DNA of 64,000 bases from Turbatrix aceti (taxonomy: Eukaryota > Nematoda > Chromadorea > Rhabditida > Panagrolaimidae): positions 9,650,193 through 9,714,192 of the forward strand of contig OZ017768.1 in assembly GCA_963969345.1 (NCBI GenBank), written 5' to 3'. Each line of letters opens with the position of its first letter. Position 1 is the first letter of the stretch. Below the pieces are notes generated by a model that saw only the letters and a list, made by a program, of their open reading frames with translations, was not told where the DNA came from and ran no database searches. Of the stretch, positions 47,720 through 58,000 are shown one piece after another. Position numbers and translations under genes: made by a program.

Positions 47720-48111
47720 CAAGGGTGTCAACGGGCCGAATTTTTGTCGGCCCGGCCCGGCCCGCTCGAGGTAAGGACCGGCCCGGCCCGGCCCGGGCCG
47801 GGCCGGCCCGCCTTTTTACCAAAGGGTAAAATTGAAGCAAAATTTACTAAAATTTTTTCAATTTGTCGAAAAATATGAGTTAAAAAGGTAAAAATACACG
47901 TTGTTATTCATAATGGGGGAGGATTACTCAAAATGAGCAAGTTTTTGGTTCATTTTTGACTGTTTTGAATAAATTTTGTTCTAAAATTTTCTTTTTTTTT
48001 TAAACCGGGCCGCCGGGCCGGGCCGACTCACCATCAGGCCCGGCCCGGCCCGGGCCGGGCCGGGCCGGGCCGCGGGCCTACCGGGCCGGCCCGGCCCGAT
48101 TGACACCCTTG
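47720..48111. mobile_element. hAT-type MITE with exact 8-bp target duplication
   Basis: Ends CAAGGGTGTCAA and TTGACACCCTTG are exact complements. The 8 bases CCCGCACT occur immediately outside both ends (47712-47719 and 48112-48119), the target length typical of hAT elements. The ends continue into G/C-rich GGCCCGGCCC-like repeats. The 392-bp interior is AT-rich without a transposase. The clean duplication argues for fairly recent insertion. Confidence 0.92.
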
Positions 48112-48119
48112 CCCGCACT

Positions 48120-48907
48120 AGCAGGTGATCCAAAACATGACTACAACTGGACAAACTTAATTCCGGATTTACATCATGAGTCATGACTAAAGACTAAAGA
48201 CTAACCCTTTATACCTTTATATTTGGAATGTCAAATATATGAAGCCGTTTGAATGGGGATGTACGTGTTACACTAATGTCATAAATTTAAGGGTGCAGGT
48301 GATTCATGCAACTTTTGCAAAAACGACCAGTGTTAAATTCTGACAGTATATTAGTATGATCAATTTTTTTTTACATTTATGGTTTATTGCAATGTACCAA
48401 AATCATACTATATTTGTCAGTGGTGTCACGGCACTCGAAAACTAGTCGCATGACATCAGATATAAAACGGGACCGCAGTGATCACTCATGTTGGTCAGGT
48501 TCTGGAGGGTAGGGTAAATTCAACGTCGAAATGAATTCTGCTATATCCTATTGATTAATTTGGCTTTTTTGTGTCGGTGCCCTGAACAGTGAGTGACCTC
48601 CCTGCGAGAAGGCAGCTGTTGCGCGATGCGCAGTGTTGGGGGCGGTGCGCGCGGGCGCACCACTATTGTACTTATGCGTGCGTGTTCGGATGTTTCGTGT
48701 CGAACAGGGTATGCCTCAACACGTGCATTCGCGTGTTTCTCGTTAATCGAGGGTTGCACGAGCACTAAAGCAACGACGGGACGCCCGACGAGAGGGGAAT
48801 GAAGTCGAGAAAGAGCGTTTTTCTTTCGTTTCCTTCGCGGTTTCTTGGATTCAAACGCGGTTTCCGACCCTCTAGGCATATTACGTGAAGCCTAAAATGC
48901 CTTAGGT
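48120..48907. other. Upstream region of the U2 snRNA gene
   Basis: No protein gene is supported. If the U2 locus was ever active, its proximal sequence element should lie about 50-70 bases before 48908, but I could not identify one. A GC-richer stretch (48590-48880) directly precedes it. Confidence 0.4.
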
Positions 48908-48942
48908 ATCGCTTCTCGGCCTCTTGGCTAAGATCAAAGTGT
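48908..48942 (+). ncRNA. U2 spliceosomal RNA gene, 5' part (interrupted)
   Basis: ATCGCTTCTCGGCCTCTTGG, then CTAAGATCAAAGTG, is the 5' stem-loop I region of U2. Sequence identity stops at the GTG before the branch-site-recognition GUAGUA. The remainder of the RNA is at 52857-53003, beyond a 3.9-kb retrotransposon. Because the branch-site-pairing bases are split or lost, this copy cannot make a normal U2. Confidence 0.92.
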
Positions 48943-48996
48943 TGCGTTACTCTCCCCGACGACTTCCACATCAATCAGAAGGCTACGAATCAAAAA

Positions 48997-51900
48997 ATGC
49001 AATCAGAATCGACGAGGGACAACGAGCACAGAGAGAGCGATCAGACAACGCGCACACCCATCTTCGCTTCGGGACCGTCAGCCATCATCGCACTCTGCCC
49101 GCTGCCGCTTGACCTACGACCAGTCTGTCCACTATGCGGGCGCAATCCTGAGGGTTTTATCAACTGGGGCGGCCTGACGCGTCACATCAAAACCTACCAC
49201 GCAACCTCTACCGTCAGCTTCCAGTGCAAGGAGTGCAATCATCCCGACAAAGACCAGAAGGCAGTCAACAGACATTGGGCGAAAGTTCACAACAGCGGTG
49301 TCCGTCCTCCTACGAAGGGTCAGGTAAGTCGTCAGAATACGGTAAGCGCTTCTTCTTCGGCCCGCAGCTCTGCTGCCCCCCCTTCTCCCCCCTCTGGGGC
49401 TTCCAGGCCAAGAACAACGACGACAAGAAGCGCGCGCAGAAACGATGGCCCGAGAAACCGTAATCCTCAGGTAAGTCACCCTTTACCCGGCATCTCTGCC
49501 GGGCCTAACCCACCCTGTAGGTCAACGGATCCGGTGCCATTCGCTGCCCAGCCACCAACAATGACATCTGCCCCATCCACGACAACGACGACAAGAAGCA
49601 CGCGCAGAATCGATGGCCCGGGAAACCGTAATCCCCAGGTAAGTCACCCCTTGCCCGGCATTTCTGCTGGGCCTAACCTCCCCTGTAGGTCAACGGACCC
49701 GGTACCATTCACTGCCCAGCCGCCTGCAATAACACCTGCTCCATCCGCGACGATTCCGCCACCGACGATCCCGACAATTGCGACACTCAATCGTTCCGGT
49801 AATCTCAGCCCGACGGGCTCTTCTTCAGCTTTCAGGATCGACGACGATGACATTCCTCTTGACGATCAGTGCCAATCTTCCCAAGCCGAGCCAGCTTCGC
49901 GTTCACAGCAGCCGGCGCGCCCCATGCTGCCTAACCTGTCAGGTTGGGTTGAGCGGTTCAACGCCATCACCAGCGCTGAGGAGTTGGAAGACGCGCTCAC
50001 CGAACTCACGGCCGAGCTTCCATGCCGTCCTCGACGACCAATGCGACGGCCACGACCCAGGACGCCCGACAACGAAGCAGCTGAGGCCAAACGACTCCAA
50101 TCTCTCTACCGTCGCAATCGGAAAGCTGCCATGCGAGAGGCTCTCGGCACGAAATCTGCCCAATGCGAAATCGAGGTAGGCGAGTTGCAACGTTGTTTTT
50201 CAGCCACGCTTGCCACTCCCGTTGTTCATCGGGATGCTGAACTTCCTCCAGTCACTCCTGACTTTGATGAGGCTCCCGACGACGCCGACCCGCTCTCGCC
50301 CATTTTCACGCCCGAGGAAGTCAAGGCCCGTCTTCAACGCTGCACCGACACCTCGCCCGGCCCGGACGGAATCGGCTACAGCGTGTGGAAGCGAGTCGAT
50401 CGCTCGGCGACTCTTCCATGCGCCATCTTCAACGCCGTCCGGCGGACTCGTCACATCCCTTCAACCTGGAAGAAGTCAACGACGATCCTGCTCTTCAAGA
50501 AGGGTGACCCAGAGGCGACAGACAGCTGGCGTCCGATCAGTCTGAGCGACACCATTGGTAAGTTGTTCTCATCCATTTTAGCTGCTCGCCTGTCGTCCTG
50601 GGCCACACGAAATGGGCGTCTGTCGCCCTGTCAAAAGGGTTTCACGAGCCACGAAGGTGCACTGGAGCACAACTTTGTGGTGCAAGCAGTCATCAAGAAC
50701 GCCCGGAGGTCGCACACCGAGGCAGCCATCGCCTGGCTTGACCTACGCAACGCTTTTGGCAGTGTGCCGCACGACGTCATTTTTGACACGTTGCGGTGGC
50801 ATGGCCTGAGTGAAGCGTCGGTCCGATGGGTCCGATGGCTGTACGACGGTTGCACGACCGAGATCAACACGCTGCGCGGCACGACATCGCCGATCCCGAT
50901 CAACCGCGGGGTCAAGCAGGGCTGTCCGCTCTCACCGATCGTCTTCAATTTGACGCTGGAGCCCGTGATCAGAGCCGTCCGGCAGCTGGAACTCGGCGTC
51001 TTCGCCCACGACACGTTCCAGGACGTGCTCGCCTTCGCCGACGACCTCGTCCTTCTGGCGGAAACGCCAGAAAACCTTCAAACGCAGCTGAACACCATCT
51101 ACGACGTCGCAAAGTGGGCAGGACTCGAGTTCAATGCCCGAAAATGTGCTTCATTGCACATCGACGGCAGCGGACATCGGGTCCAGCCCACCCAATTCGC
51201 CATCAACAACGAAAACATCAGAACGCTGCTCAAGGACGAGTCGTACCAGCATCTCGGCGTCCCCACGGGCTTCGGCACCTTCCCCAGCGCCACGGCGGCC
51301 ATCGACAGTATCAACGACGACCTTATCAAACTCGACAATAGCCTTCTGGCTCCGTGGCAGAAATGCGACGCCGTGAACACCTTCTTGGTGCCGCGGCTCT
51401 CATTTCACCTAAAGCTGGGGTCAGTGCCGAAGACGCCCCTCAAGTTGATCGACAAGACGATCCGTCGCCTGGGCAAGAAGTGGCTCTACCTGCCTCAACC
51501 AGCAAGCCCTGAGCTGCTGTACCTTCCCCTACAGGCAGGGGGAGTCAACTTTTTCCCGACCGCACCCCTTGCCGACATTTCCAATGTCGTCCAGGGGTTT
51601 CGACTCGCGACGTCGCCTGACTCCTCAGTTGCCGCGATGGCAACAACCGCTCTGCGCGCTGTCGTCAAGAAACGCGTCCGCCAGCCTCCAACTCAAAACA
51701 TGATCATCGACTACCTCAACGGCTCGACGGATGCGGTCTTCGGGCGGTCAACTGACATCGGTTCGATGTGGACGGCTGTCCGGACGTCTACCACCCAGCT
51801 TCGGAAGAAGATCGACGTCCGATGGCGCTACAGCGGACCCGCGCTCCAGCTTGTCATCGGCGGCAACTCGGCGTTCCGGAAAGAGGCGGAACGGCAGCTA

Positions 51901-52650
51901 CGACACGCCGTCAGGACTCAGCTCTACACGGCTCTCAGCAAAAAGCCTGAACAAGGTAAGGTTTTGGGTGTAACGGGGGCGGCCACTTGCAGCAACCACT
52001 TCCTCCGAGCCGGCAGCTTCACGCGCTTCGCCGAATGGCGCTTCATCCACCGCGCGCGGCTCGGCGTGCTTCCTCTCAACGGCAGCCGACGACATGGGCC
52101 TGGCAACAACACCGCCTGCCGCCGATGTGGCTTTGCCTACGAATCGGCGGCGCACGTGTTGAACCACTGCAGGCCTTCTCTCTGCACGATGACCAAGCGT
52201 CACAATGCAGTGCTGGAGCGTCTACAGAAGGCAACACGTCTTCCGGAAGGCGTCCAGACCTACGCCAACCAGCCCATACCAGGCTTCGACTCCTCGCTGC
52301 GGCCAGACTGGGTCATTCTCGACGACGCAAAGAAGGAAGCCACCATCATCGACGTCACCATTCCGTACGAGAATGGACCCGGAGCCTTTCTCTCGGCAAG
52401 ACGAGAGAAAGTGCGGAAGTACGACGCCCTGGCCCAGCACTTCCGAGACCGAGGATATGACGTCTTCAACGACGCCTTCATCGTCGGATCCCTTGGCGGC
52501 TACGATTCGCTGAACCGGTTTGTTCTACAGCGACTTGGAATACCACCAGGGTACGCGATTTTAATGAAACGGCTGATGGTTAGCGAGACCATCAGGTGGT
52601 CGCGCGACATCTACGTGGAGCACGTCTCTGGCATCCGCCAGTACTCGTGA
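48997..52650 (+). CDS. Retrotransposon protein: zinc fingers, reverse transcriptase, restriction-like endonuclease
   Basis: This is an intact 1217-residue frame. Two CCHH zinc fingers are at residues about 45-90 (CPLCGRN...H...H and CKECNHP...H...H). A proline/serine-rich linker with an internal duplication follows (HPLPGISAGPN occurs twice). Next is RLQSLYRRNRKAAMREAL, a word typical of the region before the R2-type enzyme. The reverse transcriptase shows DSWRPISLSDTIGKLFS, WLDLRNAFGSVPHD, QGCPLSP and the catalytic FADD (about 683). The C-terminus has the CRRCGF...H..NHC knuckle and a PD-(D/E)XK nuclease core in LRPDWVILDDAKKEATIIDV. No cysteine protease domain of the NeSL-1 type is seen. 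It should nick the U2 gene and copy its RNA there. Confidence 0.93.
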   Translation: MQSESTRDNEHRESDQTTRTPIFASGPSAIIALCPLPLDLRPVCPLCGRNPEGFINWGGLTRHIKTYHATSTVSFQCKECNHPDKDQKAVNRHWAKVHNSGVRPPTKGQVSRQNTVSASSSARSSAAPPSPPSGASRPRTTTTRSARRNDGPRNRNPQVSHPLPGISAGPNPPCRSTDPVPFAAQPPTMTSAPSTTTTTRSTRRIDGPGNRNPQVSHPLPGISAGPNLPCRSTDPVPFTAQPPAITPAPSATIPPPTIPTIATLNRSGNLSPTGSSSAFRIDDDDIPLDDQCQSSQAEPASRSQQPARPMLPNLSGWVERFNAITSAEELEDALTELTAELPCRPRRPMRRPRPRTPDNEAAEAKRLQSLYRRNRKAAMREALGTKSAQCEIEVGELQRCFSATLATPVVHRDAELPPVTPDFDEAPDDADPLSPIFTPEEVKARLQRCTDTSPGPDGIGYSVWKRVDRSATLPCAIFNAVRRTRHIPSTWKKSTTILLFKKGDPEATDSWRPISLSDTIGKLFSSILAARLSSWATRNGRLSPCQKGFTSHEGALEHNFVVQAVIKNARRSHTEAAIAWLDLRNAFGSVPHDVIFDTLRWHGLSEASVRWVRWLYDGCTTEINTLRGTTSPIPINRGVKQGCPLSPIVFNLTLEPVIRAVRQLELGVFAHDTFQDVLAFADDLVLLAETPENLQTQLNTIYDVAKWAGLEFNARKCASLHIDGSGHRVQPTQFAINNENIRTLLKDESYQHLGVPTGFGTFPSATAAIDSINDDLIKLDNSLLAPWQKCDAVNTFLVPRLSFHLKLGSVPKTPLKLIDKTIRRLGKKWLYLPQPASPELLYLPLQAGGVNFFPTAPLADISNVVQGFRLATSPDSSVAAMATTALRAVVKKRVRQPPTQNMIIDYLNGSTDAVFGRSTDIGSMWTAVRTSTTQLRKKIDVRWRYSGPALQLVIGGNSAFRKEAERQLRHAVRTQLYTALSKKPEQGKVLGVTGAATCSNHFLRAGSFTRFAEWRFIHRARLGVLPLNGSRRHGPGNNTACRRCGFAYESAAHVLNHCRPSLCTMTKRHNAVLERLQKATRLPEGVQTYANQPIPGFDSSLRPDWVILDDAKKEATIIDVTIPYENGPGAFLSARREKVRKYDALAQHFRDRGYDVFNDAFIVGSLGGYDSLNRFVLQRLGIPPGYAILMKRLMVSETIRWSRDIYVEHVSGIRQYS
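49440..49750 (+). repeat. Internal tandem duplication in the retrotransposon N-terminal linker
   Basis: A unit of about 170 bp is present twice in frame (49466-49560 and 49632-49725 contain the closest matches), encoding GNRNPQVSHPLPGISAGPN-like segments. Each unit begins with CAGGTAAGTC and has CTGTAG about 50 bases later, so it mimics an intron. Confidence 0.85.
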
Positions 52651-52856
52651 TCCACATCCATAAACTCGTCACACCCCAACGGCGTCATGCGATCTCAAGA
52701 AGCCTGGTTGAGTTACCCTTTTACCTTGTGCCCTCTTTTTCCAAAAAATTGTACGGTGTTCTATTTAACTCTCCCCGCTCTCTTGCTTCTCTCTCTTTTG
52801 TTTTGTTTGTCCTTTTTGCACGAACATGTTTCGTGAAGCATTCTCTAATAAAGTTA

Positions 52857-53003
52857 ATCTGTTCTTATCGGTTTAACCCCCGGTACGATATCTATTGATA
52901 TCATGGAGGTTATCAAATTTTTGGAACCTGATTGGTTGCAGGAGCTTGCTCCTCGCCAGTCGCGGGTCGACCCGGTATTGCACCTACCTCCGGGAACGGC
53001 CCA
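52857..53003 (+). ncRNA. U2 spliceosomal RNA gene, 3' part (interrupted)
   Basis: The sequence starts at ATCTGTTCTTATCGGTTTAA and runs through stem-loop II, the Sm site AAATTTTTGGA (about 52916), GGAGCTTGCTCC of stem-loop III and GGTCGACCCGGTATTGCA of stem-loop IV to GGGAACGGCCCA. With the 35 bases at 48908 the RNA would total about 182 bases, near the normal U2 length. It is a nematode-like U2 in the region after stem-loop II. Confidence 0.92.
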
Positions 53004-54483
53004 TCCCCTCCGGGGGAACCATTTAAAACAATTTGCCCTGAGGTTAAACCTCAAGTTCGGGATACACCCCAACTTAAGGTCAAAATCTCGATTTGCCGAA
53101 CCTGACATCTAACTCGCCGCTCACAAGCATTGTTTGTGCTGCTGCTTGTTGTTATCACAAGTTTGAAATTCGTACCATACTTTTTAATCACTGAATTACA
53201 CATAATTATCAAATAGACACTAACAAACAATAATTTTGTAATCAGTAAAAATTCCGATTTTCTTAACTTACTATAAGGTTTGTGCCTAGTGTCCAATGTC
53301 TTACGTTTCCATATAACGTTTCATACAATATTTGAATCAGTAAGATCTGTTGAAAATCCCATAGTGTTCTGTGATCATATCAGTAAAGCGTTTGAAATTA
53401 TCTGGCCTCTTATCTCTAAAACTCGAAGACAAAAGCCTAAGCAAATATTGTGTTTTGAACTTTTGATTACGATATTTTCTGTTGATAAGGTACATCTTGA
53501 AATTTGCAACAAATTATAATTTACAAAAAAAATATTAATTTTGAGCAATGTTACAATTTTTTTAAATAAAAGTTGGCAAAAATGCATATCACAATCCCTT
53601 TGGCTAAAAGTTGCGTCTGAGGGGTATCTACACGTATGCCAAAGCACAAATGTCGTACTCAATAAGGAACGGAGTCTATAGGTGATAACGATTTTCTTTG
53701 AAAAACTTGTAATATTTATTGCTCAAAATGTTTTTTTCCCGTTGCAATATTTGGCGTAAGTTTCCGATATCTGACTAAACCTGATATCAGAAAAACACTA
53801 GTTGTGCCCGCGGGCTAATTTTTGCATTTTTGGAATCAGCGGGTCCGAATTAGTATATCAGGACACGTTTTAGGACGATCTGAGAGTTGGCACTGATCTT
53901 CAGTTCTGCCTTGACAAAAAAACGGATCTAACGATAATCGCAAGCACGCCGCATGCTCTTGTGTAAACGTTTTCGCAGCGTACCGCTGTGCCGTCGTTGT
54001 CTGCTCACTATACTTACCGCTTTCTGGGTCACACACCGTTTGAGCGAGTGCTTACGCCACTAAAAAGTCAACTGCAAATAACAGATCCGTGCGCACTCGA
54101 GTGCATGAATGAATTCATCGCAAATGAAAAGCGGAAGTGTCTGTTCATGGTTTAGACAACAAGTTCTGAAAACGACTAACTGTTTCTCAGTATTCACGAA
54201 TTTTGTTTTCTAAAAAAATAAAATCAGAGTACATGCTGATTAATTAGTCAAATAAACATAGAAGTAAAAAATATATCCCCAGTGGTCTCATCATCGGTAT
54301 GCGCCAATTATCCCCTTTCATTAATGATAACATGATGTTGTTGACGCTTCCAATTCGTATCATGCCATTTTTATGGAAGCAAAAAAAATTGCCACAAGAT
54401 ATCGCCTTTTAAAAACATGTTAATGACTAGTTGAGCTCACAGTTGAGGCTTTGCCATCTGCGGAACTCCGGTGAAACTCAAAA
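53004..54483. other. Intergenic region between the U2 locus and receptor gene 2
   Basis: No supported gene. A U-rich or box-type 3' end signal for U2 should lie just after 53003 but is not recognised. The rest is AT-rich. Confidence 0.4.
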
Positions 54484-54605
54484 ATGCCTGCTTTTGATTG
54501 CGGAACCACTCAGTTGTTGATTGCTAACCTGGTTACTGTGCTTACAATTTTTCTCTACATAATTATAATTCAGGTGTTGAATAGATTCTCAAAAATATCG
54601 GCCTA
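54484..54605 (+). pseudogene. Seven-transmembrane receptor 2, first part (split by BEL element)
   Basis: The start codon at 54484 opens a frame with the first membrane span (LIANLVTVLTIFLYIIII) and a short basic loop. It is cut by the BEL element after the bases GCCTA. The frame resumes without shift after the element at 63133, so the empty allele would encode an intact receptor. The paralogue is at 44059. As it stands the gene is broken unless the element is spliced out. Confidence 0.85.
54601..54605 (+). repeat. Left 5-bp target duplication of the BEL element
   Basis: GCCTA directly before the left LTR is repeated directly after the right LTR (63128-63132). Because G also follows the left LTR, a 4-bp duplication (CCTA) with a one-base-longer LTR is an equal reading. 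Confidence 0.9.
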
Positions 54606-54827
54606 TGTCGCGGCGGCGGCAGATTTTGTTTTGTAATGTTTTTTCTTTTTCTGAGCATCGACGATGCGCTCTCGGCCGCGATCGTTCGATGCTTCAGTCG
54701 CCACAACAAGCCACTGTAGCTTGTTGCATTTTCTATTTCTGCTGTTTTTTTTGTTGAGGTTTTTCTAATAAAATTTTTTGTGATTCAAGGAGTTTGGACT
54801 TAGCGACGAGTCCAGCTCTTTTTGAAA
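54606..54827 (+). repeat. BEL element left LTR
   Basis: This 222-bp terminal repeat starts TGTCGCGGCGG and ends CTCTTTTTGAAA. It contains a GAGCATCGACGATGCGCTC palindrome, a poly(A) signal (CTAATAAAA, about 54767) and a T-rich stretch. I found no difference from the right LTR, which indicates very recent insertion. Confidence 0.95.
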
Positions 54828-54828
54828 G

Positions 54829-54846
54829 TGGGGGCTGAGCCACATT
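54829..54846 (+). promoter_or_regulatory. Primer-binding site of the BEL element
   Basis: TGGGGGCTGAGCC one base after the left LTR starts with the TGG that pairs with a tRNA CCA end. I did not identify the tRNA. Confidence 0.6.
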
Positions 54847-55045
54847 TTTGGTATTTTGTGATTCGGTCTTTTGGTCTTTTGGTTTTGGTCTTTTGGTTTT
54901 GTTAATCTTTTGTTGTTGGTATTTCGATTTTGGTACTCTCTTGGTTCTGGTATTTTGGTTTTGGTATTTTGGTTCTGGTATTTTGGCTTTGGTAATTGTG
55001 GTATTGGTATTTTGGTGTATCTGTGGTATTTGAATACGACTGGTC
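54829..55045 (+). repeat. Leader with TTTTGGT/TGGTATT tandem repeats
   Basis: The leader between the primer site and the start codon is made of many imperfect copies of TGGTATTTTGGT and TTTTGGTCTTTTGG words. It probably arose by replication slippage. It may contain packaging signals, which cannot be told from one copy. Confidence 0.75.
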
Positions 55046-58000
55046 ATGTCCGCTAGTGGGTCTATTCGTCGCCAATTAGGGCTTGAAATCCCCAGCGCGA
55101 AGCGAGTCATTGACCAATACAGTGCGCTAAAAGCTACCGCGGCCCAGCTACAGCAGTTGACCAAGGCACAGCTAGAAAAGCACGTGACGGATCTGCAAAA
55201 GGTCATAAAACGCCTGGAAGCACGCCAAACGGTCATGAATGGATACAAACAACAGTGGATGGAGTTGTATCAGCGCCTGGATACCGATGACGCCCGTGCA
55301 AAAGAAGATGCAGAATTCGACAAGCACACGGCGACAGACGGCTCTCTCGACATACTTGTAACTCTCCAACAAGCTATCGAGGGCGCATCGGAACAACTGG
55401 ACGACGCACAGCGACTGTATCACCCCCCTGTCGAACCCGAGTACATGCGACCGCAGAAAATTAAAATTCCTAAATTTTCCGGTGGCGCCGACAAATATTT
55501 GATTTTTTGGGATATTTTTTCTATCATGATTGACCAGACGGCTATGACTACTCTTGAAAAAGTCACGCATCTGACGGCAGCACTGGACGGTACGGCAAAA
55601 GACGCGGTAAAACACATTCGTCCGCATGCAGCTAACTACGAACTCATTAAATCAACCCTCAAAGAGAAATTTGGGAACGAGGATGATCGTATGAGACAAC
55701 TACATGCGATTTTGACCCGGCCGGTCCACGCTAAAACCGCCGAAGAAGTGCGCACCGCTTTTGATCGATTCCGTGCAGCTGTTTTTGAACTAACCGCGAT
55801 GAATCGCACTCCTGATGTTTATTTGACCCAAACATTGCTCCGCAACATGCTACCCGAGTGGGCACGTACCCAATTATTCTTGTACCGGAATATTACGGCA
55901 AACATGGCGCTCGACGACTTGTTTCCGGCAGTTCACGCTATATTGAAGACTGCCGTGGAAAACAGCAAAACGCTGGAGCCCGCCAAAACCGCAGCTCAGA
56001 AAGGGGCAAAGAAGGAAAACACTGATACTGTGGCAGCAGTCACTCAGTCGCAATCCCCTCAAGCTGCTAACAAAACGCCAATTGGTATTTGCGTTTTCTG
56101 TGATAAAAAGCACAACTCAGCTCAATGTCGTACGGTTACTACTTATGCAGCTCGTCAACAGGTTGCAAAGGACAAAAAGCTGTGTTTCAAATGCTTGAAA
56201 AGTGATCACTTGTATTCTGAATGCCGAAAGAAAATCACTTGCGCTCGTTGTTCACATAGTCACAACACAGCGTTTTGCAAGCAGGACGCAGTTGTTGCTG
56301 CTGTTACGCCGCTGCCGATGCCCCGTATGCAACCACCGGAAAACATTGTTTCCGCTACGGCCGCGCCTGTGCAAAGCAACGCAGTTTTGCTCAACACTCG
56401 AAAAGCTCCGGTGTACGGATCCGAAGGAATGCACAACATGCTCATCTTCTTCGATGATGGCAGTACGTCGACTTTCATTCGAAATGAAGACGCTAAAATC
56501 TTGCAACTAAGACCCTATGACACATGCAAGCTGACTACAGGAGTTTTTGGCAAAGACAAGGCAACATTGCAACGTGAATGCCCTATGTACAAGGTGGCAA
56601 TCCGCGCCCAAAACAATGATGTACTATGCATCACAGCACTGGGTATTGACCACATTACGCCACCGCTCGCAACCTTGACCAAGAACCCAGAAGAGCTGAT
56701 CAACGCCATGGGTACTGAAGTCCTTCAAGTTGAAGGCCAAGTTCCTCAAATTTTGATTGGCAGCGATCAACGCGCACAATTTTTCTGTGGTCGCAGCTAT
56801 CGTTTCCGAGAAAACCTTACGGTTCAAGACACTCGCATCGGCCCGGTCATTCATGGTCCAACTACTGCCGAATTCGTTGGCGCGGCTACTGCTGTTAATC
56901 TTACGGCAACTGTTGCTCCCAGTCTAGGGACATGGATCGAAGACGTCACAGCTCTCGACGCTATCGGAATTCCAGACAGTCCGCTAGCCAACGAACAACA
57001 GATGGCCAAAGAACATTTCACCGAAACGGCAAAGGTACTCGATCTCGAAGACGCTCGTATTCAAGTCTCATTACCATTCGTGGACCGCGAAAATGTTCCT
57101 CCGAACTTTCACAACTGTCAGAAACGTCTGGAGCAATTGTACCGGAAGCTTGAACGTGATAACTCTCTACAAGCGTGCCAAGCAATCATTGACGAGCAAC
57201 TTCGTGCCAAAATCATTGAAGAAGTACCCGCAGCCGAACTATTGAAGGAAGGACGGCACTATTTGCCTATTCGAATTGTGTCTACACCGACGAAAACTAC
57301 CACAAAAGTCCGTATGACTTTGGATGCGTCCACACGTGCCGGAAACGGTGCCAAGAGCTTGAATGATTGCCTACTCAGTGGTAAACCGGTGTTCGCTAAA
57401 CTGACCGATATTTTGCTCGACTCTAGATGTCATCCTATCGTCGTTACTTCGGATCTGGAAAAAGCCTTTCTGCAGCTCGAACTGGATCCAGACGACAGAG
57501 ACTTTGTTCGATTTTTGTGGCCGCGAGATTTGACATCACCACCTACAGGTGACAATATTGTCCATTATCGGTTCCTACGATTGCCGTTTGGTGTCAGTTC
57601 TTCACCCATGCTACTTTTGTACTCACTTGATTTGCTGATGGAAAAAATGGGTGAAGCGGATCCAGCCATTCGTCCGTATACTGACGAACTACGGCGCAAA
57701 ATCTACGTTGACAACTGCCTACAAGGATCCGACAATGCAGAACAAGCTATCTTGAAAGCCGAAGCTGCTCGGACACTTTTCGCACGTGTGCACATGAATT
57801 TGCGCGAATTTGCGAGTAATTCGTCAATCGTAAATGATCATTTTGGTACGTCGATCGAATGCATGAAACTACTTGGTATTACCTGGAATCTGCTGAACGA
57901 TACGTACTTGATCGGTTGGCGCAACCGCGAATTACCTCCTGCGACAAAACGTAGCCTCGTTTCACTACAACACGAAGTATTTGACCCGCTTGGATTAATC

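Larger units (their letters stand above)
48943..52856 (+). mobile_element. U2-snRNA-targeted R2-superfamily non-LTR retrotransposon (Utopia-like)
   Basis: A 3.9-kb unit lies exactly between the two parts of a U2 snRNA gene, in the same orientation. The 5' UTR is only about 54 bases, one long frame follows, and a 3' UTR of about 200 bases ends AATAAAGTTAAT. No target duplication is visible; a few U2 bases seem missing at the junction. Restriction-like-endonuclease elements that live in U2 genes are known as the Utopia lineage (NeSL-related, R2 superfamily). I infer membership from domain order and target, not from a phylogeny. Confidence 0.85.

Noticed and set aside
49319..49700. Three possible introns (CAGGTAAGTC...CAG or TAG) within the U2-resident retrotransposon frame
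   Set aside because: Removing the first leads to a stop before the next donor, while the unspliced frame stays open through a known domain order. I kept the single exon.
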